From NCBI RefSeq assembly GCF_001657475.1, contig NZ_LXEY01000018.1, positions 62,001 to 126,000 on the forward strand: a DNA stretch of 64,000 nucleotides. Direction: 5' to 3'. The notes below the pieces were generated by a model, which worked only from the letters and a program-made list of their open reading frames with translations, was not told the DNA's origin and ran no database searches. Made by a program: the position numbers and the translations under genes. Source of the DNA: Enteractinococcus helveticum (GTDB lineage Bacteria; Actinomycetota; Actinomycetes; Actinomycetales; Micrococcaceae). Below, one piece after another: positions 25,751 through 34,129 of the stretch (positions within the stretch are counted from its first letter, which is position 1; each line of letters opens with the position of its first letter).

Positions 25751-27124
25751 CTAGGCGTGCAACGGGAAGCCGTTGAGCATCATGGCTGCTTCACCCAGGG
25801 ACTCGTTCTGAGTTGGGTGGGCATGGATGAAGTGGGCGACATCTTCTGGGTATGCTTCCCAGTTGACGATCAGCTGCGCTTCACCAATTTGTTCTGAAAT
25901 ACGGTCGCCGATGCCGTGTACACCAACGATTGGGCCGTGTTTCTGACGAACCATCTTGATAATACCGGTGGTACCGATAATGGATGACTTGCCATTGCCG
26001 GCAAGGTTGTATTCCACGGTTTCGACGTTATCTTTCCCGAATTCTTCTTGAGCAACCGGTTCGGTCATACCCACGGAGATAATTTCTGGGGTGGTAAAGG
26101 TAACGCCAGGGATGTTGCGGTCTTCGACCTTCAGTGGGTTATTGCCCATGATCTCTTCGATGACGAAGTTACCGTGCTGGTAACCGCGGTGGGCCAACTG
26201 CTTACCCTTGACGATGTCGCCGATCGCGTAGATGTTGCCAACACCGGTGTGTAGACGATCGTTGACGGCGACGTGGGCACGATCCATTGGGATGCCAACT
26301 TCTTCGTAACCCATGTTTTCGGTATTTGGTTTCCGGCCGGTTGCAACCAAGCAGATTTCGGCTTCGAATTCTTTGCCGTCTGCCAAGGTGACTTTCACAC
26401 CGTTGTCGGTTTCTTCAACTTTTTCGAAGAAGACGCCCAGATTGGATTTGATGCCAGCCTTGCGGAAGTTGCGAGTGAGCTGCTTGATGATCGCAGGATC
26501 TTCGTTTGGTACCAGCGAATCCAAGCCTTCGATGATCGTCACGTCAATGCCAAAGGAGTTCCATGCGGAAGCGAATTCAGAGCCGATCACACCGCCACCC
26601 AGCACGATTGCAGATTTTGGTGTGTAATCCAGCTGCAGTGCTTCGGTGGAGGTAATGATTTTGTCCGAGACGGTCAGACCCATGGTGTTGGAAACGGAAC
26701 CGGAGGCGAGGATGATGTGCTTACCGGTGTATACGGTGCCATCAACATCAATTTGATTTTCAGATACCAGGCGACCGTTGCCGGCAATGGTGGTCACCTT
26801 GCGCATTTTCAGTAGCCCCTGCAGGCCTTTGAATTTTCCGTCAACAATGCCGTTTTTGTATTCGCGCACGGCAGACATGTCGACGGTCTCGAAGCTGGCT
26901 TTGACGCCAAACTTCTCAGAAGACCTGGCGTTATTTGCCACATCAGCAGCATGCAAGTAAGCCTTGGTTGGGATACAACCATAGTGGAGGCAGGTGCCAC
27001 CAACCTTGTCTTTTTCAATAAGACCTACGGTTAGCCCGTGGTGTACGGCGCGTAAAGCCGCACCATAACCGGCGGATCCACCGCCGAGAATTAGTACGTC
27101 GAATTCTGTAGCGGTTTCAGTCAC
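25751..27124 (-). CDS. lpdA: Dihydrolipoyl dehydrogenase (E3)
   Basis: This flavoprotein reoxidises dihydrolipoyl groups on E2. The 457-residue protein has the FAD site LILGGGSAGYGAA, the redox-active pair C45 and C50 in GGTCLHYGCIPTK (H replaces the more common N), the NAD site VLGGGVIGSEFA, AIGDIVKG and the C-terminal catalytic HAHPTQNE. The start is GTG 27124 with GAGGAG 8 nt upstream. It probably forms an operon with sucB and the 4-TM gene. Confidence 0.95.
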   Translation of the reverse strand: MTETATEFDVLILGGGSAGYGAALRAVHHGLTVGLIEKDKVGGTCLHYGCIPTKAYLHAADVANNARSSEKFGVKASFETVDMSAVREYKNGIVDGKFKGLQGLLKMRKVTTIAGNGRLVSENQIDVDGTVYTGKHIILASGSVSNTMGLTVSDKIITSTEALQLDYTPKSAIVLGGGVIGSEFASAWNSFGIDVTIIEGLDSLVPNEDPAIIKQLTRNFRKAGIKSNLGVFFEKVEETDNGVKVTLADGKEFEAEICLVATGRKPNTENMGYEEVGIPMDRAHVAVNDRLHTGVGNIYAIGDIVKGKQLAHRGYQHGNFVIEEIMGNNPLKVEDRNIPGVTFTTPEIISVGMTEPVAQEEFGKDNVETVEYNLAGNGKSSIIGTTGIIKMVRQKHGPIVGVHGIGDRISEQIGEAQLIVNWEAYPEDVAHFIHAHPTQNESLGEAAMMLNGFPLHA

Positions 27125-27402
27125 GATTGATGCTCCTCATCTATGCGGAGGTTCGCCCCGCAGTTGTCCTCGTAAATGGTTTCCAACCACGCGTCCTTTG
27201 ACTTAGAAATGCCTGGAGTTACCACGGCAGTTTTTTGGACACTTGGTCTTAACCTTATCGGTTCGTACCGGTGTTGTTCCATAAGCTGAGCCACGTTAAC
27301 TCAGTTGAGGGATTTCTCATGAATCTGGGCCTGATACCTTGTATCAAACATAAGGCCGCTGGGCTACCCCGATCGGTAACACAGCGGCCTTATGGAATGT
27401 AT
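27125..27402 (-). promoter_or_regulatory. Intergenic region between pepA and lpdA
   Basis: This 278-nt gap holds no gene. It contains the pepA terminator (listed separately), a small palindrome TGATAC-CTT-GTATCA (27332-27346), and short hairpins such as CTGAG/CTCAG and TGCGG/CCGCA in the presumed lpdA leader. I see no convincing -35/-10 pair. Confidence 0.4.
27351..27392 (-). terminator. Terminator after pepA
   Basis: An 11-bp stem (27351-27361 with 27382-27392) with an inner TACC/GGTA pairing is followed on the minus strand by the T-rich TATGTTTGAT. It lies just downstream of the pepA stop. Confidence 0.7.
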
Positions 27403-29010
27403 TTAGTTGTCGCGATTGGCAACAAATTCGATCAGCGTACGAACCATGGCACCGGTGGCATCTTTGGCAGTGTAACCACGTGGGCTGGATTCATTAAATG
27501 ACGGTCCAGCGATATCCAAGTGCGCCCATGGTGTGTCACCGACGAACTCTCGCAAGAAGGCTGCAGCCCCTTGCATCCCACCGTAGCGTTCACCGGTGTT
27601 CTTCAGATCGGCGACGTTGGAATCGAATCCTGCACGAGCTTCTTCTGGAATCGGAATATCGACGACGATCTCGCCGGTGGTTGCGGCAGCATCAGCCAGT
27701 TCCGAGCGAACGTCCTCGGCACCCATGATGCCGGTGGTCCGTACACCCAGGGCAACCATCGCAGCACCGGTCAATGTGGCGATGTCGACGACGACGTCAG
27801 GGTTTTCTTCGGTGGCGGCCACTAGTGCATCGGCCAGTACCAGACGACCTTCAGCATCGGTGTTCATAACCTCAACGGTGGTACCACCACGAATCGTCAA
27901 GATATCTGAAGGCTTAATGCCAGTGCCCGATGGCATATTCTCTGCCATGGCCAGCCAACCGGTGACGTTGACGTCCAATCCGAGTTCGGCAACAGCATGC
28001 AGCACACCAGCTACCGTGGCGGCACCTGCCATATCCGATTTCATGGTTTCCATGGAACCAGCGGGCTTCAATGAGATACCACCGGTGTCGAAGGTAATGC
28101 CCTTACCCACCAGAGCGATGTGACCTTTGGCATTATTTGGAGTGTATTCCAGCTTCACTAACCGTGGTGGGTTCGACGAACCCTGGCCCACACCCAACAG
28201 GCCCCCGAAGCCACCTTCGGCAAGCGCTGCTTCGTCGTAAACAGTGGCTGTTACGTCGGAATTCTCTACGAGGGCTTCGACTTCTTGAGCAAACGTGCCA
28301 GGGAACAGATGCGATGGTGCGGTATTGACGAGATCGCGAGTAATAAAGGTTGCTCGTGCAACGGCAGTGGCGCGCGCCAGCAGCTTGTCGGCATCGGCAA
28401 GTTCAGTGACGATCTTCAGGTCTACACCGTTGGTTTGATCTTCTTCGCCGTTGTCTTGTTGGGTTTTGTATCCGGCGAATGAATAGGTGCCAAGCACGGC
28501 CCCTTCGGCAATTGCGGTCAGACGCGCAGCACTATCGGCCGGCAGTGCCATGGTGATTTCTGCGGTCCCAGCTAATTTCGCGGTCGCTGCGCCAGCAGCC
28601 CGCCGCAGTGCTTCAGCAGAAATCTCACCTGCAGGGGAGTTATCCAACATTGGGGTGCCTTGAGCAGGTGCTTCGGTGGAGCCCAGCCCGGTCAGCACCA
28701 CGATCTTTGCATCGAAGCCGGTGGTTGAACCAGCAATCCGGGTGACTTCATCGGCCTTGCCTTTGACCCCGAGTGCTTCAAGCTGGTCTTGAATACCAGT
28801 CACCGCGTTCTCGTCGAGTCCGGCGGCAACGACGACCGGACCATCGTCGGTGGATTCCACACCAAGTACCAGGGCCTCGGTCTGATCGATTGTGGTGATA
28901 GCGGTCAGTTCTGTAGCGAATTCGGCGATGAAACCATTGGAAGCGGCGTTTTGGGCCACGAAATCACGTCCTTGGGATTGCAGAATAGTTACGATTGGTG
29001 ACTCCATCAT
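27403..29010 (-). CDS. pepA: Leucyl aminopeptidase (M17)
   Basis: A cytoplasmic dizinc exopeptidase that removes N-terminal residues from peptides. The 535-residue protein has the M17 metal and catalytic blocks VGKGITFDTGGISLKP and NTDAEGRLVLADAL in the C-terminal half, and a poorly conserved N-terminal macro-like domain. Two start codons lie in tandem (29010 and 29007) and either is possible. It is transcribed alone; the next gene on its strand, lpdA, sits behind a terminator. Confidence 0.93.
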   Translation of the reverse strand: MMESPIVTILQSQGRDFVAQNAASNGFIAEFATELTAITTIDQTEALVLGVESTDDGPVVVAAGLDENAVTGIQDQLEALGVKGKADEVTRIAGSTTGFDAKIVVLTGLGSTEAPAQGTPMLDNSPAGEISAEALRRAAGAATAKLAGTAEITMALPADSAARLTAIAEGAVLGTYSFAGYKTQQDNGEEDQTNGVDLKIVTELADADKLLARATAVARATFITRDLVNTAPSHLFPGTFAQEVEALVENSDVTATVYDEAALAEGGFGGLLGVGQGSSNPPRLVKLEYTPNNAKGHIALVGKGITFDTGGISLKPAGSMETMKSDMAGAATVAGVLHAVAELGLDVNVTGWLAMAENMPSGTGIKPSDILTIRGGTTVEVMNTDAEGRLVLADALVAATEENPDVVVDIATLTGAAMVALGVRTTGIMGAEDVRSELADAAATTGEIVVDIPIPEEARAGFDSNVADLKNTGERYGGMQGAAAFLREFVGDTPWAHLDIAGPSFNESSPRGYTAKDATGAMVRTLIEFVANRDN

Positions 29011-29115
29011 AACGAGCCAGCCCAGCTTGCCGGTGGAATAAGTGACATGGGCCTTGTGTTCTGTTAAATAATGTCAATGCAGCATTGTGTCCACTAGATA
29101 ACGTGAGGAGTCTGC

Positions 29116-30261
29116 GTGCTCGATCCGATTGATCTGATTCGAATGTCGTCGTCAGCTAAGGAATTACTGGCTGGCAGAAGCCAGACCGACGACGGCGACG
29201 ACGAATCCCCGGCCCTACACGGCCTTGATTTGCTGGTCGTATTCTCCGGGTATCTCGATGCGGGCAACGTTTCGACGCAATTAGAAAATGTGCTGCTAGA
29301 GCGTCTCGATCACCAACGCATCGCCACCTTTGATACAGACCAACTCCTGGACTACCGGGCACGCCGTCCACACCTTCGTTTTGATGGACAGCGCTTCTTC
29401 GACTATGAGGCACCCGAATTAGCACTGCATCTGCTCAAAGATCAGATGCAAAGACCCTTTTTGATGCTCAGCGGCCCAGAGCCCGACTATCAATGGGATC
29501 GTTTCGTAGCGGCCGTGATGATTCTGGTGGACCAGCTCGATGCAAACCTGGTGACTTTTGTGGATGCTGTCCCACTGCCGGTGCCCCATACCCGCCCACT
29601 GGGCGTGACCACGCATGGCACGGCCAAAGAACTCCTTGAAGGACTGGCGACCTGGGCGCCGAAGGGCCGCATTGCCGCAGGTGCCGCACAACTGCTGGAA
29701 CTTCGAGCAGCCGAAGCTGGGCGCCGCGTCAGCGGCTACACGGTGCATGTGCCTCATTATCTGGCTGATGCAACCTATCCACAGGCTGCGGTTGCCGCGC
29801 TAGAGTACATTGGTGCTGCCATGGGGCTGATGCTGCCAACCGAGGAGCTGCGCGAATCGGGACGTGAAGTCGAACAACAGATTGCAGCACAGGTGCAAAA
29901 CCGGCCCGATATCGCAGCGATGCTGCAGCACCTGGAACAACGCTTTGACGACTACGCGAAAGAACATCAAACCCGCAGCCTCCTTCTGGATCAGGACCAA
30001 CAGATGCCAGACGCTGAAGAAATTGGCTCGGCGGTTGAATCCTATTTGAGCGATCAGGTTCAACATGATGATGCAGGTCTGGACGACGACGATCGTGGCA
30101 CAATCGTGAATACCGGCAACATTGATGAGTCACCTTCTGAACCTATGCGGCCTTCTCGCGCCGATGTCAGCCCCAATAGCGTCGAATTCATCACCGACTT
30201 CTTTGACGCTAGCGAAGATGATGAAGACTCCGAAGACGCTGAAGACGACGAGACTGACTGA
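29116..30261 (+). CDS. PAC2-family protein
   Basis: The 381-residue protein has the PAC2 (proteasome assembly chaperone 2-like) fold features: LLVVFSGYLDAGNVSTQL at the start, DRFVAAVMILVDQL, and VHVPHYLADATYPQAAVAALEYIG. The C-terminal 70 residues are strongly acidic and probably disordered. GTG 29116 has GAGGAG 5 nt upstream. Its molecular role in actinobacteria is not established; no proteasome gene is visible in the window. DUF4192 and sigA downstream are its usual partners. Confidence 0.8.
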   Translation: MLDPIDLIRMSSSAKELLAGRSQTDDGDDESPALHGLDLLVVFSGYLDAGNVSTQLENVLLERLDHQRIATFDTDQLLDYRARRPHLRFDGQRFFDYEAPELALHLLKDQMQRPFLMLSGPEPDYQWDRFVAAVMILVDQLDANLVTFVDAVPLPVPHTRPLGVTTHGTAKELLEGLATWAPKGRIAAGAAQLLELRAAEAGRRVSGYTVHVPHYLADATYPQAAVAALEYIGAAMGLMLPTEELRESGREVEQQIAAQVQNRPDIAAMLQHLEQRFDDYAKEHQTRSLLLDQDQQMPDAEEIGSAVESYLSDQVQHDDAGLDDDDRGTIVNTGNIDESPSEPMRPSRADVSPNSVEFITDFFDASEDDEDSEDAEDDETD

Positions 30262-30271
30262 TCATCCACAG

Positions 30272-30293
30272 CCGGTCCGATAACACGGACCGG
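30272..30293 (+). terminator. Hairpin after the PAC2 gene
   Basis: An 8-bp perfect stem CCGGTCCG/CGGACCGG has a 6-nt loop and is followed by GC-rich sequence rather than a U tract. Termination without U tract is common in actinobacteria, so the assignment is tentative. DnaA-box-like sequences flank it (30262-30270 and 30302-30310). Confidence 0.45.
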
Positions 30294-30361
30294 GCGCCGA
30301 GTTATCCACATTCGGCAACCGAGCTCACCCGTAGTCACCGGAAGTGTTTCATGCTTGGGTC

Positions 30362-31714
30362 ATGAGACCTGAGCAAGATGATTTTTCTGTTCCTATTCCA
30401 AACGACCCGGCCCAGACCGCATCTCATCATCAAACACCGACACGATATGCGCTCACCGGTGAGCCCAGCACAGAGGTTTTGGCCGATGAAGCCAACCATG
30501 ACCCGGCCCGTCGTCTTCGGGTGGGCGCTCCCGAAGAGCTACTGGCCTACGTTCAAAGCACCTTGGGATTTCGGCCAACCAATTCTTTAGTCATGGTGGC
30601 GTTTGCCCAACGCCAGCTTTCCACGGTAGTTCGCTGCGATCTACCAGAAGCCCTGCACAAGATGCTGCAGTCCGACACCCTTGAAAGTGTTACCTTCTTT
30701 GATTTTGGTATCACCGAGACACAAGAGCGCCAGCTGATGGAACTGGGCAAATATCTGGGCCAACTGATGGCTCGTGAACCATCAACCACTGGATGTCTCT
30801 TGGTCTATCTGGCCACCGAGGTGAGTGTCTCAGATCCTCACGCGCTCGCAGTTACAGGCACGGTCAACGCGATGTTGACCGCCCAGTTCGGACTGCAAGG
30901 CATCCCAATCGAAGAGTCTTGGCTGATTCATCACGACCAGCTGTGGCATTTGCGTTGTGCTGTCACGACCGACTGTGAAATTCAGGGAGAAATTCTGGGT
31001 GCTCCTGAATCTACGGAACTGTTTCAGGAGCTCGATCCACAGGGGCAAACACGGTGGCGACCTCAGGGACCAGCTCAAAAGATGATCTTCCCGCCAGCAT
31101 CATCGGCTGGCTCGAAAAATACTGCACCAACCCAGGAGCTCTTGGAACAACGGCCCAAGGTTGTCCTCAATTGGCTGCAGCGCTGGGACGATCACCTAAG
31201 TCATGGTCCGCAAATGCTACACACCGATCAGGTAGCTGAGTTGTTATCGGCAATAGAACACCCGAGACTTCGCGACGCAGTGCTCGCCGTTGCATGTTTT
31301 GATCTTAAAACTTCGATTCGCGGCATGCTGGCACTGGAACAATTTCCCAACCAGTTAGCACTCGTTTCAGGCCAGCAGAGTAACCTGCAAGATGGCTTAG
31401 CTATTAGAGGATGCCTGTTGGGGGAATCCGAGCGGATTCCGGACTGGCAACGCATCGCAGCCCTAGAGCGCCTGTGCCATCAGTTGCTACCTTTAGCCGA
31501 TCATCTTTCCGGCGGCGGGGTCGCGGGGATGCTGGTGTGGATTGAGTGGGTGCGAGGTCGAGGCAGCCTTGCTTTGGACTATCTTCGCCAGGCTCGTAAG
31601 CATTTCCCCACAGAACAGGTCTTGATCAGCTTAGAAAACGTTCTACGTCATGGCAGAGTCGCGGCTTGGGCCACGCGAACGGAAAGCGCATGGTCGCCAC
31701 GACACGCAGCCTGA
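30362..31714 (+). CDS. DUF4192 protein
   Basis: The protein of about 450 residues matches the actinobacterial DUF4192 pattern: LRVGAPEELLAYVQSTLGFRP followed by TNSLVMVAFA near residues 50-80, and a helical C-terminal half ending in a GLAWIEWARGRGS-like block (LVWIEWVRGRGSLAL). I placed the start at ATG 30362; a GTG at 30344 is in frame but adds only six residues without a clear ribosome site. Function is unknown. It lies between PAC2 and sigA as in relatives. Confidence 0.75.
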   Translation: MRPEQDDFSVPIPNDPAQTASHHQTPTRYALTGEPSTEVLADEANHDPARRLRVGAPEELLAYVQSTLGFRPTNSLVMVAFAQRQLSTVVRCDLPEALHKMLQSDTLESVTFFDFGITETQERQLMELGKYLGQLMAREPSTTGCLLVYLATEVSVSDPHALAVTGTVNAMLTAQFGLQGIPIEESWLIHHDQLWHLRCAVTTDCEIQGEILGAPESTELFQELDPQGQTRWRPQGPAQKMIFPPASSAGSKNTAPTQELLEQRPKVVLNWLQRWDDHLSHGPQMLHTDQVAELLSAIEHPRLRDAVLAVACFDLKTSIRGMLALEQFPNQLALVSGQQSNLQDGLAIRGCLLGESERIPDWQRIAALERLCHQLLPLADHLSGGGVAGMLVWIEWVRGRGSLALDYLRQARKHFPTEQVLISLENVLRHGRVAAWATRTESAWSPRHAA

Positions 31715-32002
31715 GCGGTGCGAGACGTCAAAGGCGCGCAACCGCTGGGACCTGTGGCATAATGTTCTGGTCTAACGGCTGTGTGGAAAAACTTTTTTGA
31801 AAGTTTTTGTCACGATGGGAACAATTCCATCACTTAGCGCGTTACACGTACCAGAGACCCTGCATCCGTACTCGTACATCGGTCGACACCTTGTGTGAAC
31901 CGAGATGTATTGTGATTACTTCACAACGGACTTGACAGGGTCATAGGTGTGTTGATCGTGTGTGAGCTTATTACTCATACGGCTGCCAAGGAAAGGACCT
32001 GA
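31715..32002 (+). promoter_or_regulatory. sigA upstream region
   Basis: A 288-nt gap before the sigma gene. Candidate elements are CATAAT preceded by TGTGG (31753-31763), resembling an extended -10, and a consensus -35 TTGACA (31932-31937) followed at 16 nt by a weak GATCGT. The AT-rich hairpin is between them. Promoter assignment is tentative. Confidence 0.4.
31787..31808. repeat. AT-only hairpin in the sigA upstream region
   Basis: AAAAACTTT (31787-31795) and AAAGTTTTT (31800-31808) form a perfect 9-bp inverted repeat with a TTTG loop, very AT-rich for this genome. It could terminate readthrough from DUF4192 or lie in the sigA leader. Confidence 0.5.
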
Positions 32003-33304
32003 GTGACTACTACTCCAAAACAGGCTACTGCCCAGAAAGCTTCTGCTGTAAAGAAGAAGACCACAGCTAAAGGGACGACAAAGAAGGCAGCTGCTACCAA
32101 GAATGGTAAGAAGGCGACCATGGCTTCCGAAGAATCAAACCTTGAAGAAGAATTCGTTGAAGACGTCGATATAGATGTTGAAGACGAAGAAGACTTAGAA
32201 ATTGACGACGAAGACGAAGAAGTCGTCGACGGTGCAGAAGACGAAGAAGATGACGAAGAGGACGAAGACGAAGAAGTAAAGAAAACAGCTGGTCCTGAAA
32301 AACCAGACGTTGCATCCACCATCAGAGCCGGTGGTTTCGTTGTCTCAGAAACAGAAGAAGACGCCCCGCAACAGCGTGCAGTCAATATCGTTGGTGCAAC
32401 TGCCGACCCGGTCAAAGATTATTTGAAGCAGATCGGTAAAGTCGCGCTGCTTAATGCGGAAGAAGAAGTCGATCTTGCAACCCGCATTGAAGCTGGCCTA
32501 TATGCCGAGCATAAGATGCAGACAGAAGACATGACCGACCCACGACTTCGCCGTGATATGCAGCTGATCGTTGCTGATGGTCGTCGTGCAAAAAACCACT
32601 TGCTGGAAGCAAACCTTCGTCTGGTCGTGTCGCTGGCCAAACGCTACACCGGTCGTGGCATGCTATTTCTGGACCTGATTCAGGAAGGTAACCTCGGGTT
32701 GATCCGTGCAGTCGAAAAATTTGACTACACCAAAGGCTTCAAATTCTCGACCTATGCCACCTGGTGGATCCGTCAGGCTATCACCCGCGCCATGGCAGAT
32801 CAGGCTCGAACCATCCGTATCCCTGTGCACATGGTCGAAGTCATTAATAAGCTGGCTCGTGTTCAGCGGCAGATGCTGCAAGATCTCGGCCGTGAACCTA
32901 CCCCCGAAGAATTGGGCACCGAGCTGGACATGACTCCTGAAAAGGTCATCGAAGTTCAAAAATACGGTCGCGAACCAATCTCGTTGCACACGCCACTAGG
33001 TGAAGACGGCGATTCGGAATTTGGTGACCTCATCGAAGACTCCGAAGCGGTTGTGCCAGCTGATGCTGTTGGATTCACACTGCTGCAAGAACAGTTGCAC
33101 TCTGTTTTGGACACGTTGTCAGAACGTGAAGCCGGTGTGGTTGCTATGCGTTTCGGCCTCACCGACGGACAACCGAAGACTTTAGACGAAATCGGAAAAG
33201 TCTACGGCGTGACGCGCGAGCGTATTCGTCAAATTGAATCCAAGACGATGTCCAAGCTACGTCACCCATCCCGGTCACAGGTCCTGCGCGATTACCTAGA
33301 GTAA
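32003..33304 (+). CDS. sigA: Principal RNA polymerase sigma factor (SigA/HrdB)
   Basis: The 433-residue primary sigma-70 has a Lys/Ala-rich N terminus, a long Glu/Asp tract at about residues 48-92 (the variable region 1.1 equivalent), region 1.2 ([16 protein letters not shown]), region 2 with [19 protein letters not shown] and [13 protein letters not shown], region 3, and region 4.2 [24 protein letters not shown] 32003 follows AAGGA. It ends in a strong terminator. The location near parE is standard for actinobacteria. Confidence 0.97.
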   Translation: MTTTPKQATAQKASAVKKKTTAKGTTKKAAATKNGKKATMASEESNLEEEFVEDVDIDVEDEEDLEIDDEDEEVVDGAEDEEDDEEDEDEEVKKTAGPEKPDVASTIRAGGFVVSETEEDAPQQRAVNIVGATADPVKDYLKQIGKVALLNAEEEVDLATRIEAGLYAEHKMQTEDMTDPRLRRDMQLIVADGRRAKNHLLEANLRLVVSLAKRYTGRGMLFLDLIQEGNLGLIRAVEKFDYTKGFKFSTYATWWIRQAITRAMADQARTIRIPVHMVEVINKLARVQRQMLQDLGREPTPEELGTELDMTPEKVIEVQKYGREPISLHTPLGEDGDSEFGDLIEDSEAVVPADAVGFTLLQEQLHSVLDTLSEREAGVVAMRFGLTDGQPKTLDEIGKVYGVTRERIRQIESKTMSKLRHPSRSQVLRDYLE

Positions 33305-33324
33305 ATCGAGCATTAGTCTGAAAC

Positions 33325-33362
33325 AAAAAATCGAGTGACTGTTCAACGTCGCTCGATTTTTT
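33325..33362 (+). terminator. sigA terminator
   Basis: A 15-bp stem, A6-TCGAG on the left arm and CTCGA-T6 on the right, with an 8-nt loop, ends in a run of T. It is a classic intrinsic terminator on either strand. Confidence 0.9.
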
Positions 33363-33400
33363 GTTGACCGAAGTTAGCCCGGTTCTGTCCTGAGACACGA

Positions 33401-33442
33401 AAAACCTCCGCGCCAACGCTACGACGTTGGTGCGGAGGTTTT
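33401..33442 (-). terminator. Terminator after the DUF7455 gene
   Basis: An 18-bp stem (33401-33418 with 33425-33442, one G-U) with a 6-nt loop ends in TTTTT on the minus strand. It lies 45 nt after the DUF7455 stop and back to back with the sigA terminator. Confidence 0.85.
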
Positions 33443-33486
33443 GTATTAATAACCGTGCGCGGTGTACTAGTTACAACCGGCCAAAC

Positions 33487-33708
33487 CTATAGACTCGCAG
33501 AGCGTTCTTCTTCGAGACGCTTGGTCTCATCCTGCCACACAGCAGCTTGCGGACGAAGGCTCTCTTCAACCTGGCGCGCGTGGTGAGCACAGAAGTACAG
33601 TTGGCCGCCCGAGGGTAGTACTGCACGAACGTAAGCTTGGGCTCCGCAACGGTCGCAACGATCGGCGGCGTTGAGGGTTGGCTGCTCAAGACTAGTTGCC
33701 GTGGACAT
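33487..33708 (-). CDS. Small zinc-ribbon-like protein, DUF7455
   Basis: The 73-residue protein has CDRCGAQAYVRAV followed by LYFCAHHA, giving a CxxC...CxxH pattern that should bind zinc. This matches the small DUF7455 proteins encoded between sigA and parE/gyrB in actinobacteria, whose role is not known. ATG 33708 was chosen over 33732 because AGGAGG lies directly upstream. It has its own strong terminator. Confidence 0.85.
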   Translation of the reverse strand: MSTATSLEQPTLNAADRCDRCGAQAYVRAVLPSGGQLYFCAHHARQVEESLRPQAAVWQDETKRLEEERSASL

Positions 33709-33732
33709 TGGGCCTCCTAATTTGTGGTCCAA

Positions 33733-34041
33733 ACTCTGTTAGGTTGGTCCTTCCATCCTGACAGGTTATTTCATTCCTGTGTAGAACAACGCACTGACCA
33801 TATGTTTTATGCCCGATTGTGCTGAGGTAGCCGCCGGCGAACACCAAGCATAGTGTCAACGTTGAATTCCACTGGTCATGCATGCATATCCAGTGGATCT
33901 ATATTGCCAGTTGGTGGCGGATTCTCAAAGATCTGGTCAGCGCCATACGCGCCAGGCGAAAGAAGCCCCCTGGTTGCTTCGCTTTGCGTTCAGAGACAGC
34001 GTAAATCCCAAACCTCCGGCAGAAACCCACTATTCTTACTT
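33733..34041. promoter_or_regulatory. Palindrome-rich gap between DUF7455 and parE
   Basis: No gene is seen here. It holds the 10-bp palindrome TCAACGTTGA (33856-33865) and, 3 nt on, an imperfect 28-bp palindrome (33869-33896): CCACTGG and CCAGTGG arms around a central ATGCATGCAT. The pair looks like an operator region, but the bound regulator and promoter are unidentified. Confidence 0.4.
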
Positions 34042-34101
34042 ATGTCGACTCGTCGTAAACAGCAGATGAATGCTGTTGAGAACGAGCCAGACTTTTGGTG
34101 A
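34042..34101 (+). CDS. Possible leaderless 19-residue leader peptide
   Basis: ATG 34042 opens a 19-codon frame (MSTRRKQQMN through EPDFW) ending at TGA 34099-34101, 28 nt before the parE start. TATTCT (34031-34036) ends 5 nt before the ATG, which would produce a leaderless transcript. The peptide is not recognisable. It could be a chance frame or an upstream ORF affecting parE translation. Confidence 0.25.
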   Translation: MSTRRKQQMNAVENEPDFW

Positions 34102-34129
34102 ACTATCCTCTGAAAGGGTTCAACACTTC

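Noticed and set aside
25032-25754. Plus-strand ORFs opposite the lipoyl domains of sucB, with repeated sequence
   Set aside because: They are antisense shadows; the repetition comes from the duplicated lipoyl domains.
31975-32415. Serine-rich minus-strand ORF across the start of sigA
   Set aside because: The poly-Ser tract is only the antisense reading of the Glu/Asp-rich N terminus of the sigma factor.
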